Of a stretch of 64,000 nt of DNA, positions 8,933-15,689 are shown one piece after another (the stretch's first letter is position 1; every line of letters begins with the position of its first letter). Under the pieces are notes generated by a model. It had not been told where the DNA came from, made no database searches, and was given only the letters and a program-made list of their open reading frames with translations. A program made the position numbers and the translations under genes. The stretch spans positions 1,022,583 through 1,086,582 of the forward strand of contig NZ_JAMQOT010000001.1 in the NCBI RefSeq assembly GCF_029502005.1. The letters are read 5' to 3'. This stretch comes from Natrinema salsiterrestre (GTDB lineage: Archaea; Halobacteriota; Halobacteria; Halobacteriales; Natrialbaceae).

Positions 8933-9700
8933 ATGGAACTCTCGAGCATCGTCGATCGACTCGACGAGGAGTTGCGAACCGCCGACTACGCCGACCTCGA
9001 CGCCAGCGCGAACGGGCTGCAGGTCGGCCCGGAGGAGGCCGAGATCGAACGCGTCGCGGTCGCCGTCGACGGGGTCCGTGAGACGTTCGACCGCGCGATC
9101 GAGGCCGACGCCGATCTGCTCGTCGTCCACCACGGGCTCTCGTGGGGCGGCTTCGACCGCGTGACCGGCCGGACCTACGACCGGATCGCCCCGCTGATCG
9201 AGCACGACCTCGCGCTGTACGTCTCCCACCTCCCGCTGGACGGCCACCAGAAGCTGGGCAACGCCGCCGGCGTCGCCGACCTGCTCGACCTCGAAGATCG
9301 GGAGCCCTTCGGCGAACTCGGTCCCGAGTACATCGGGCAGCGCGGAACGGCGGCCGATCCATACGATCCCGAGGAGCTGCGCCAGCGCCTCGAGACGGAT
9401 CTCGAGACCGGCGGCCAGCCGGTCCAGCACCTCGCGTTCGGCCCGGACGAGATCGAGGACGTCGCGATCGTCACCGGCAGCGGCATCGACTGGCTCGACG
9501 AGGCCGTCGCCGCTGATGCGGACGCGCTGGTGACCGGCGAGGGGAAGGGGAAAGCCTACCACGAGGCCCAGGAGGCCGGTATTCACGTGTTCCTCGCGGG
9601 CCACTACGCGACGGAGACGTTCGGCGTGCGGGCGCTGCAGGAGCGAGTGGAAGAGTGGGGGCTCGAGACGACGTTCCTCGATGTGCCGACCGGGCTGTAA
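8933..9700 (+). CDS. Nif3-like dinuclear metal protein (GTP cyclohydrolase I type 2 family)
   Basis: A 255-residue member of the Nif3/DUF34 family. Metal ligands fit His66-His67 (LVVHHG), the SHLPLDGH motif, and the late GHYATE motif (about residues 223-228), which together bind two metals. The proteins form toroidal hexamers. Biochemical function is not settled; the cyclohydrolase name is inherited from a bacterial member. The gene stands alone between the oxidase and a SnoaL-like gene. Confidence 0.88.
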   Translation: MELSSIVDRLDEELRTADYADLDASANGLQVGPEEAEIERVAVAVDGVRETFDRAIEADADLLVVHHGLSWGGFDRVTGRTYDRIAPLIEHDLALYVSHLPLDGHQKLGNAAGVADLLDLEDREPFGELGPEYIGQRGTAADPYDPEELRQRLETDLETGGQPVQHLAFGPDEIEDVAIVTGSGIDWLDEAVAADADALVTGEGKGKAYHEAQEAGIHVFLAGHYATETFGVRALQERVEEWGLETTFLDVPTGL

Positions 9701-9798
9701 GCGGGGCTGGTCCCGATCGGTGTCGAGGATCGTCTCGTACTCGTCGATCGGGCGGCGATTTACGCGGGCTGAACTCGCAAGGGAATGGTCTATGTTAG

Positions 9799-9806
9799 CA
9801 TATAAC
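9799..9806 (+). promoter_or_regulatory. TATA-like box of the SnoaL-like gene
   Basis: 'catataac' lies 32 bases before the ATG at 9831. This fits a leaderless or near-leaderless transcript and supports that start over the longer frame. Confidence 0.5.
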
Positions 9807-9830
9807 GTGAGACTGGGCGGGTGGGAGAGA

Positions 9831-10250
9831 ATGGCAACAACCACGGGAGACCCGAAAGCCCTCGTCACCGAGTACGCGGAAATTTGGAACGATCAGGAGT
9901 TCGAACGGTTCTCGGATACCGTGGCCGACTCGTTCACCTTCACGTCCCCGACCAGCGGGACGATACGGGGCCGCGAAAACGTCGAAGCGTACGCCCGCGA
10001 CGTCGCGGCGGCGTTTCCCGACTTCGAGATAACCGTCCACGAGATGCTCGCGGGCGAGAATCTAGTTATGACCGAAAGTACGATCTCGGGCACTCACGAG
10101 GGAGCGTTCGACGGGATCCCGGCGACCAACGAAACCGTCGAGATCCGAGACATGGCGAAGTTCGTCGTCGAAGACGGCAAACTGCAGGACGAGCATACGT
10201 TCTTCGACCGACACGAGTTTCTCGGCCAGCTCGGACTCCTCGAGGAGTGA
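9831..10250 (+). CDS. SnoaL-like / NTF2-fold protein (ester cyclase type)
   Basis: A 139-residue NTF2-like protein. It has an N-terminal helix (ALVTEYAEIWNDQEFERF), the typical FTFTSPTSGTIRGRENVEAYA, then AAFPDFEITVHEMLAGENLVMT and a beta-rich C-terminus (RDMAKFVVEDGKLQDEHTFFD). The family includes polyketide ester cyclases and many uncharacterised small-molecule binding proteins. The specific reaction is unknown and the neighbourhood gives no pathway. Confidence 0.82.
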   Translation: MATTTGDPKALVTEYAEIWNDQEFERFSDTVADSFTFTSPTSGTIRGRENVEAYARDVAAAFPDFEITVHEMLAGENLVMTESTISGTHEGAFDGIPATNETVEIRDMAKFVVEDGKLQDEHTFFDRHEFLGQLGLLEE

Positions 10251-10446
10251 GGCCGTCGGTTCTTTCGATCGCCGTCCCCGGTATCGAGAGCGTCGCGGGA
10301 GAATCGGCTGCGGACGAGATCCGTCACCAGAACTCGCGAAGCGCCGAGGGGCAGTAACGACCCTCGAGAACGCACCGCTGCGCGCTCGGATAACCGAGGG
10401 GAAGCGAACCGCGGCGTTCAAACCGCTGGCTCGCGGATACGAGGAC

Positions 10447-11487
10447 ATGACCGAGGATCACGACCACGAGGGAGACGGCCACCACGACCCCGATCGGGAC
10501 ACCTTCTCGCACGATCCCGTCGGCCACGCGGAGGTCCGAGCCGGAATGACCGTCGGCGAGCTCGCGGACGAGTACGGCAACGCGGGCGTCGGCGCGGCGG
10601 ACCTCCACGAGGCCGTCGACGTGACCGAGGCGATGTTCGACGACGACGTGACCGTCTTCTTCGGCCTCGCGGGCGCGATGGTTCCGACGGGAATGCGCGC
10701 GATCGTCGCCGACCTGATCCGGGACGGCTACATCGACGTGCTGGTCACGACCGGCGCGAATCTCACTCACGATTCGATCGAGGCCATCGGCGGGAAACAC
10801 CACCACGGCGCGGCCCACGCCGAGGGGAAGACCGAACGCGAACACGACGAGACGCTCCGAGACGAGGGCGTCGACCGTATCTACAACGTCTACCTGCCAC
10901 AGGAGTTCTTCGCGACCTTCGAGTCGCACCTGCGCGAGGAGGTCTTTCCAGTGCTCGAGGAGGAGGGCGTCGTCCCCATCCAGCGACTCACGGAGGAACT
11001 CGGCCGCGCGAACGCCGAGATCAACGAGCGCGAGGACGTCGACGAGGACGCCGGCATCGCCGCTGCAGCATACGAGAACGACGTACCGATCTACTGTCCC
11101 GCGATTCAGGACTCCGTGCTCGGCCTGCAGGCCTGGATGTACTCCCAGACCTCGGACTTCTCGCTGGACGCGCTGGCGGACATGACCGGCCTCACCGACA
11201 TCGCCTACGACACCGAGGAAGCCGGCGCGTTCGTCGTCGGCGGCGGCGTCCCCAAGAACTTCACCCTGCAGACGATGCTCGTCACCCCCGGCGCGTACGA
11301 CTACGCCGTCCAGCTAACCATGGACCCCAAACAGACCGGCGGCCTCTCCGGCGCGACGCTGGACGAAGCCCGCTCGTGGGGCAAACTCGAGACGGACGCC
11401 GACAACGTCTCCGTCTACGCCGACGCGACGATCACGCTGCCGCTCGTGGTCGCCGCGGCTCGAGAACGGCTGGAAAATCGATCCTAA
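10447..11487 (+). CDS. dys: deoxyhypusine synthase
   Basis: A 346-residue enzyme with the catalytic lysine motif VGGGVPKNF (Lys270) and the NAD-binding segments around TTGANLTHD and LGLQAWMYSQ. It transfers an aminobutyl group to one lysine of initiation factor aIF5A, using spermidine in eukaryotes; in haloarchaea agmatine-derived routes have been reported. The His- and Asp-rich N-terminal 25 residues are an added acidic leader. Length is normal for the family. Confidence 0.93.
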   Translation: MTEDHDHEGDGHHDPDRDTFSHDPVGHAEVRAGMTVGELADEYGNAGVGAADLHEAVDVTEAMFDDDVTVFFGLAGAMVPTGMRAIVADLIRDGYIDVLVTTGANLTHDSIEAIGGKHHHGAAHAEGKTEREHDETLRDEGVDRIYNVYLPQEFFATFESHLREEVFPVLEEEGVVPIQRLTEELGRANAEINEREDVDEDAGIAAAAYENDVPIYCPAIQDSVLGLQAWMYSQTSDFSLDALADMTGLTDIAYDTEEAGAFVVGGGVPKNFTLQTMLVTPGAYDYAVQLTMDPKQTGGLSGATLDEARSWGKLETDADNVSVYADATITLPLVVAAARERLENRS

Positions 11488-11595
11488 CCCCGACAGCACC
11501 CGCTGGCGTCCAGTCGACTCGGATCGTTCGACCACTGGATGCCCTCGAACGGTCGCAAATCTCTATTGAAACTGTATCGGTTGACTCGGTAACTA

Positions 11596-11613
11596 CAGAT
11601 ACGAACGTATCTG
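11596..11613. promoter_or_regulatory. 18-base palindrome between convergent genes
   Basis: 'cagatacg' is followed by 'aa' and its exact reverse complement 'cgtatctg'. The palindrome lies between the 3' ends of dys and the HalOD1 gene, so it is more likely a transcript-end structure or protein-binding site than a promoter operator. Confidence 0.4.
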
Positions 11614-11627
11614 CGGTAGCATGGGTT

Positions 11628-11945
11628 CTACATCGTTCCGCCGCTTTTATCGGGTTTTGGATCCGTGATTTTTACCGAATCTCCGTTTCGCACTTGAACG
11701 GCACATCCCTCGTGGGTGAATTCCACAGATACATCCGATGAGACACGCTGTGAATGTCGCATCAGTTCGTTCAGCGCCTCCGAGTTGATACTATCGTATA
11801 GCGGATCAAGGTCACATTCAGGAGTTCCCTGTACAGCGGAAATTCCTCGTATTACAGTCTGTACTATGGATTCCTTTGGTTGTTCTTCTACAAGGATTAC
11901 CGATCCGCCGTCTGCGGCTACCTGATGTGGATTATAGTAGTCCAT
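11628..11945 (-). CDS. HalOD1 output-domain protein
   Basis: A 105-residue stand-alone HalOD1 domain. It shows the family pattern of a helix with IVQTVIRGISAVQG, the signature DLDPLYDSINSEALNELM (about 45-62), and the beta hairpin VSVEFTHEGCAVQV. HalOD1 is a haloarchaeal output domain thought to act downstream of two-component systems; its molecular activity is unknown. The gene is less GC-rich and less acidic than its neighbours. 'gattatagcc' just upstream (about 11962-11971) supplies a TATA box. A second HalOD1 gene is at 21096-21425. Confidence 0.85.
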   Translation of the reverse strand: MDYYNPHQVAADGGSVILVEEQPKESIVQTVIRGISAVQGTPECDLDPLYDSINSEALNELMRHSQRVSSDVSVEFTHEGCAVQVRNGDSVKITDPKPDKSGGTM

Positions 11946-12310
11946 TTAATAGTAAAATCGATTATAGCCGTATCAGATCTTTCCCTTGACATACAGGCTG
12001 TGATTTTCTGGGTGAACGTCTCTCAGACAGTGAGCGGTACATCTATCACCTGTACTTGCCGCGGGTTTCACATCCAACTCTGAGCGAAAAGCTGTACTAC
12101 CAACTACTACTAACAAATCGTATGGTAGCCAAATTTTCACGCTAAACTGGCCAATCGACGTGCGATGGCGCGCGCTGTCCGCGAGGCGCGACCATCGGGA
12201 GCGCCTCGGAAGCGAACGGAGAGCAAAGCGATCCGTGAGCAGACCGATCGAGCGATAGTGAGGGCGGCTGATATCACTGCGCGAGGGATGAGCGAACGAA
12301 CGGAGTGAGT
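11946..12310. other. AT-richer intergenic stretch without a supported gene
   Basis: The first 190 bases are clearly lower in GC than the rest of the window and hold only basic, Ser/Arg-rich frames that look non-coding. The following bases repeat short hairpin-forming motifs, for example around 12165-12190. They grade into the left inverted repeat, whose weaker similarity to the right copy reaches to about 12280. Confidence 0.5.
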
Positions 12311-12427
12311 GAGCGGTAGCGCGGAACCGCAGGTTCCGCGAACCATCCGAACGGGCGCTGCGCGCCCGTGAGGAGAAATCGGCTGGGGAGGGCGTGGCGA
12401 TTCCGTGGTGCCACGGTAGCAGAACGC
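12311..12427 (-). repeat. left arm of a 117-bp inverted repeat
   Basis: Read on the minus strand from 12427, this matches the plus-strand copy beginning at 13263. The first 54 bases are identical. They are followed by two hairpins (12352-12368 and 12321-12339 in plus coordinates) whose stems match the partner copy through compensatory base changes. The arm also holds the self-complementary 'ccgtggcaccacgg'. No ORF crosses it convincingly. Confidence 0.85.
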
Positions 12428-12533
12428 TCGCTTCACCCGTATTCCAGTTACAGAGAGTTCGACACGTTCGGGACTGCTCGAGCCACGACCGGAGAACTAC
12501 CGACCGAAATCGGATAGATACGGTCCCGTTTGC

Positions 12534-12785
12534 ATTAGTTATAAGTCGATCCGCGAGAACGTTCAATCGGAGCGAGTCTCCGAACGTGTGAACGGAGGGG
12601 GCTGCATCGAAACGCCCCGGGTGTCCAAGCACCCGAGGCTCGCTTCCAAACCCGAGAGGGTCTCGAAGCATGACCGCATACATCCTACCGGGATATAAAC
12701 GTCCCGCACGACAGTGGAATCAACCCTCACAACCAGCGACAGCGCCCGATCGCGGGGACCGCCCGTATCGCCGCCGGAGGCTCCA
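12534..12785 (+). ncRNA. conserved structured leader A of the zinc-finger gene
   Basis: This is a 252-base region matching leader B (21730-21974, minus). It opens with the shared TATA element 'attagttataagtc' (12534-12547). It continues with a 'ggggc...gcccc' stem, the shared hairpin 'cgggtg' + 6-base loop + 'cacccg' (12618-12635), and a gcttc/gaagc pairing (12642-12646 with 12665-12669). The shared block 'gatataa.cgtcccgcacgac' follows (12692-12712). It ends in 'cggaggc', a Shine-Dalgarno site just before the ATG. A long leader with a ribosome-binding site is unusual for haloarchaea. It may be a cis-regulatory RNA or may contain two promoters; both readings fit. Confidence 0.6.
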
Positions 12786-13016
12786 ATGAGCGACGAGCGC
12801 GCCGACCCCACGAGCAGCGAGCCGTCCGCCCCCACCGACGACGTGCCGTACTCGCTCGAGCGGGCGCGGGAGCGCTTCGACCCCGCACTCCCCGACTGCC
12901 CCCTCTGTGGCACCCCCATCTGGGCCGTCTCGGTTATCGGCCCGCTCGAGGCCAGCGCCGCCCCCTGCGGCTGTACGGTCACGCCCGGTCTCCTCGAGAC
13001 CGACCGCGAGTACTGA
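12786..13016 (+). CDS. small CPxCG-type zinc-finger protein
   Basis: A 76-residue protein with a disordered acidic N-terminus, a helix (PYSLERARERFDPAL), then CPLCG and a later PCGCTVTPG. The four cysteines can hold one zinc. The C-terminal 40 residues align with the broken copy at 21563-21729 (CPGCG, then PCGC, then a PG-LE tail). Haloarchaeal zinc-finger micro-proteins of this kind affect stress, motility and biofilm traits in other species, but this one is unassigned. The start is fixed by the Shine-Dalgarno 'ggagg' seven bases upstream, which both copies share. Confidence 0.75.
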   Translation: MSDERADPTSSEPSAPTDDVPYSLERARERFDPALPDCPLCGTPIWAVSVIGPLEASAAPCGCTVTPGLLETDREY

Positions 13017-13262
13017 CTCGCGGGGGATCGTCGCGGCTCGAGGGCGGGCTCGAGTCCCGACGGACAGTCGGGTATCCGACGGTAGTCGGTCGGGAGTAGG
13101 GGGGCCACCACCGTTCGACCACCGCGATCCTCGCGGCGACCGCTGCTGTCGGATAGTCGGTCCGGAATCGGGATTGAACCGAATTGGGGGTCCGAGTATG
13201 GTAGCGCCGTCCGGTTCGGACGAATTGAACCGGGTACTCGAGACGGACGAGAGAGACGGAAC

Positions 13263-13379
13263 GCGTTCTGCTACCGTGGCACCACGGAATCGCCACGCCC
13301 TCCCCAGCCGATTTCTACTCACGGACGCTTCGCGTCCGTTCGGATGGTTCGCGGGACCATCGGTCCCGCGCTAACGCTC
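13263..13379 (+). repeat. right arm of the 117-bp inverted repeat
   Basis: The partner of 12311-12427, inverted and 835 bases away. Its hairpins are 13322-13338 and 13351-13369. Relative to the left arm each stem carries one paired substitution (G:C to A:T in the first, A:T to G:C in the second) that keeps pairing, and the three-base loops differ. Together the arms enclose leader A and the zinc-finger gene. Confidence 0.85.
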
Positions 13380-13535
13380 GGTCGCGTCGCTCCCTCGCTC
13401 ATCCACAGGAAGACGCGGAGCGTCTTCCTCGCCTTCGTTCACAAGTTCACGAAGACCTCGCACGGTATCGAGCCGCGGTTCACTCGCCGTTCACCGCGGC
13501 GCAGCGTGCGCCACCGCACGGTGGTAATCAGTCAA
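13380..13535. repeat. run of further hairpins after the right arm
   Basis: Three more perfect hairpins follow: 13407-13429 (10-bp stem, 3-base loop), 13472-13500 (8-bp stem) and 13511-13524 (5-bp stem). With the two in the arm this makes five within about 200 bases. No protein reading is convincing. The rest of the 13017-13658 gap (13017-13262 and 13536-13658) holds no feature I can support. Confidence 0.6.
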
Positions 13536-13658
13536 CGGAGCGACGGCGTTCCGTGTCCATCCGGTCGGCCAACCGATAGCGTATGCTAGAAACCGTGCGA
13601 CGGGCTGTCTCTCGTTTCAATCAGCCTACTTTTCATCCATTAGCAAAAACGTTCGTCC

Positions 13659-14255
13659 GTGACTGCGATCGTCTTCGATCTGGACGGGACGCTGCTCTGC
13701 ACCGACCGAGCGTACCGCGACGTACTGGCGAGCGCGATCGCGGAGGTTCGCGGAGACGCTCCCGACGAATGGCTCGAGGCCTACGACGAGACGTTCTTCG
13801 AGCTGTTTTCGGCCTGCGAACCCGACCCCGTACGGCGGGCCTTCGGGCGGATCGACGGCTGTTCCGATCCGGAAGCGTACGCGAACGCGCTCCGCGAGGC
13901 GGAAATCGAGTCGCTGTCCCCGCCGGAAACCGTTCACGACGACCTCGAGCGATTGGCCGAATCGTTCGAGCTCGGGGTGCTCACGAACGGCGTTCGCGAG
14001 TGGCAGCTGGCGAAGCTTCGAGCATACGACCTCGAGACGTATTTCGACGCGATCGTCGCTTCCTACGAAGTCGGTTCGCACAAGCCGGACGCGGCACCGT
14101 ATCGGGCGCTCGAGGAGCGACTGCCGGCGGATCGGTACGGGATGGTCGGGGATAGCGAGGGCGACGTCGACGGGGCGAAGAACGCCGGTTGGTCCGCGTA
14201 CCGGTACGATGGCGGTGGCTTCGCTCCTCTCCCCGCGGGACTCTTTCAGTACTGA
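13659..14255 (+). CDS. HAD-superfamily hydrolase
   Basis: A 198-residue HAD phosphatase. Motif I is VFDLDGTLL (nucleophile Asp at about 7), motif II Thr lies in GVLTNG, and motif III Lys lies in GSHKPDAAPY. Motif IV is the acidic GDSEGDVDGAKNAGW, with an alpha-helical cap between motifs I and II. It probably dephosphorylates a small metabolite; the substrate cannot be read. The start is a GTG at 13659, chosen because it directly precedes the first beta strand. Confidence 0.88.
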   Translation: MTAIVFDLDGTLLCTDRAYRDVLASAIAEVRGDAPDEWLEAYDETFFELFSACEPDPVRRAFGRIDGCSDPEAYANALREAEIESLSPPETVHDDLERLAESFELGVLTNGVREWQLAKLRAYDLETYFDAIVASYEVGSHKPDAAPYRALEERLPADRYGMVGDSEGDVDGAKNAGWSAYRYDGGGFAPLPAGLFQY

Positions 14256-14287
14256 TCCCCGACGAGCGCCTCCGTTACGGAACTGCG

Positions 14288-14671
14288 TCAGTACGTCTCA
14301 TACGATGCCGAGCCGATATCGATCCGAACGAGCGTGTTGTCGGCGTACGCCTCGGCGTCCGCGTCGTACTTCTCGTTGATCCGGCGACGAGCCGCCGCGG
14401 TCTCCGCCGCGTCGTCGACGACCGTCGCGGTGCCAAGCAGCGTCACCATCCACTCGGTCCGCCCGGCCTCGTCTTTCTGTACCGAGAGGGCGACCTGCGG
14501 ATTCTCCCTGATATTCGCCAGCTTCCGGCCCGTCGTCACGATCTCGACGATCCCGTCGGCGTACCGGTACCAGACCGGCGCGACGTGGGGCCGCCCGTCC
14601 ACGCTGGTCGCCAGATGCGCCATCAGCGGCTCGCTCTCGAGCAGTCGTGCCGCGCGGGATGGGACCGTCAC
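14288..14671 (-). CDS. pyridoxamine 5'-phosphate oxidase-like flavin/F420-binding protein
   Basis: A 127-residue split-barrel protein. It has the family features MAHLATSVDGRPHVAPVWY, then VEIVTTGRKLANIRENPQVALSV and a C-terminal RRRINEKY. Such proteins bind FMN, heme or F420; with an F420 economy present, an F420-type enzyme is possible. The GTG at 14671 is the best start. The open frame continues upstream, but that part is basic and unlike the family. The end faces the HAD gene. Confidence 0.75.
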   Translation of the reverse strand: MTVPSRAARLLESEPLMAHLATSVDGRPHVAPVWYRYADGIVEIVTTGRKLANIRENPQVALSVQKDEAGRTEWMVTLLGTATVVDDAAETAAARRRINEKYDADAEAYADNTLVRIDIGSASYETY

Positions 14672-14898
14672 GATACCGTTCCGGACGGCGATCGCAAAAA
14701 ACGATGCCCATGCACTGACAGCCGTTGACAGTCGGATCAGGGGGATCGTCCTCGAGTGCCGTCGCTTCGACGGCGAGAGGCGAGCGCGCCACTGTCTCCA
14801 CGGACCGAGTTCGGACGACACGACCCAGCGGACGCCTTCATTTCGCCCCCGAATACCATATTCCAAAGACTTTTGGTAGTCTCTCATACACTTCTCGT

Positions 14899-15504
14899 AT
14901 GCGTTATAAGGTCATTGCGGCGCTGGCTACCCTGTGGTTGCTCGCGATGCCGTCCGTCGTGGCGGCTCAGACGGGAATCGACTGGATCTCCGGCGATTAC
15001 CCGACGTACCAGGTGATGGCCGTCGAGTTCGCGGTGACGACGGGAGTCGGACTCGGGATCTTCGCGTTCTTTCCCGACTGGGGACACCAGGCGGTTCGGA
15101 CGGCCCGGCAGAGTACCGTGTTCTCGTTCGTCGTTGGAATTCCCGGCGTGCTTTCCATCTGGGTGCTCTGGCTGGCATCGCTCGCCCTGATCGCGACGGT
15201 CGTCGGAATGATCGTCGGGGTCCCCCTCGCGGTATTCTCGTTCGTGTTCGATGTGGTGTGGGAGACCGTCGGATACGTCGCCGTCGGAACCGTTCTCGGC
15301 GCACGCCTCTGGACGGACAACGTGTGGCTCGGCTGCTTCGTCGGTGGAGTCCTGAGCGCCGTTCTGGTACCGATACCGTACCTCGGAACCCTGATCGGGA
15401 TCCTCGTCGCGATGCTCGGCATCGGTGCCAGCCTCCGCGTGACGCTCGGCGCCGGCGGCGTCGACAGTCGCGAGCGATCGGTTCCGCCCGCTCACCGGAC
15501 GTGA
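14899..15504 (+). CDS. multi-pass membrane protein with signal-like N-terminus
   Basis: A 201-residue protein with an N-terminal hydrophobic segment ending in a signal-peptide-like AMPSVVAAQ. About five further hydrophobic stretches up to residue 180 are rich in Gly and Val (VGMIVGVPLAVFSFVF; GILVAMLGIGASL). The tail is short and hydrophilic. It resembles haloarchaeal membrane proteins of unknown role and has no catalytic residues that I can point to. The start is the ATG at 14899; upstream frames lack hydrophobic continuity. Confidence 0.7.
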   Translation: MRYKVIAALATLWLLAMPSVVAAQTGIDWISGDYPTYQVMAVEFAVTTGVGLGIFAFFPDWGHQAVRTARQSTVFSFVVGIPGVLSIWVLWLASLALIATVVGMIVGVPLAVFSFVFDVVWETVGYVAVGTVLGARLWTDNVWLGCFVGGVLSAVLVPIPYLGTLIGILVAMLGIGASLRVTLGAGGVDSRERSVPPAHRT

Positions 15505-15689
15505 CTCGGACGGCCTCTCGGTTCTGTCGCGATTCCCACTGTGGGTCTCGACACCGGTGACGCGGGCCGAGGTATCCCGTTGCACTCGAGAGTCGACGTC
15601 TCATCGCGGGCGGTCGCGGACTTCGCTCTCGAGTAGCCACACTGCTTATTACGCCGTCTTCCGTTTGCGCTACGTATTCAGGAGGTTCT

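Noticed and set aside
10447..10520. His-rich start of deoxyhypusine synthase as a metal-binding domain
   Set aside because: Short and without ordered spacing; looks like an acidic halophile leader.
11973..12683. 236-codon minus-strand frame across the left repeat
   Set aside because: Basic, Ser/Arg-rich and running through hairpin repeats; not haloarchaeal in composition.
13198..13374. 58-codon frame running into the right inverted repeat
   Set aside because: No promoter or Shine-Dalgarno and a C-terminal half made of repeat sequence; probably chance.
13407..13524. Possible CRISPR array from closely spaced palindromes
   Set aside because: The hairpins differ in sequence and length and there is no constant repeat-spacer unit.
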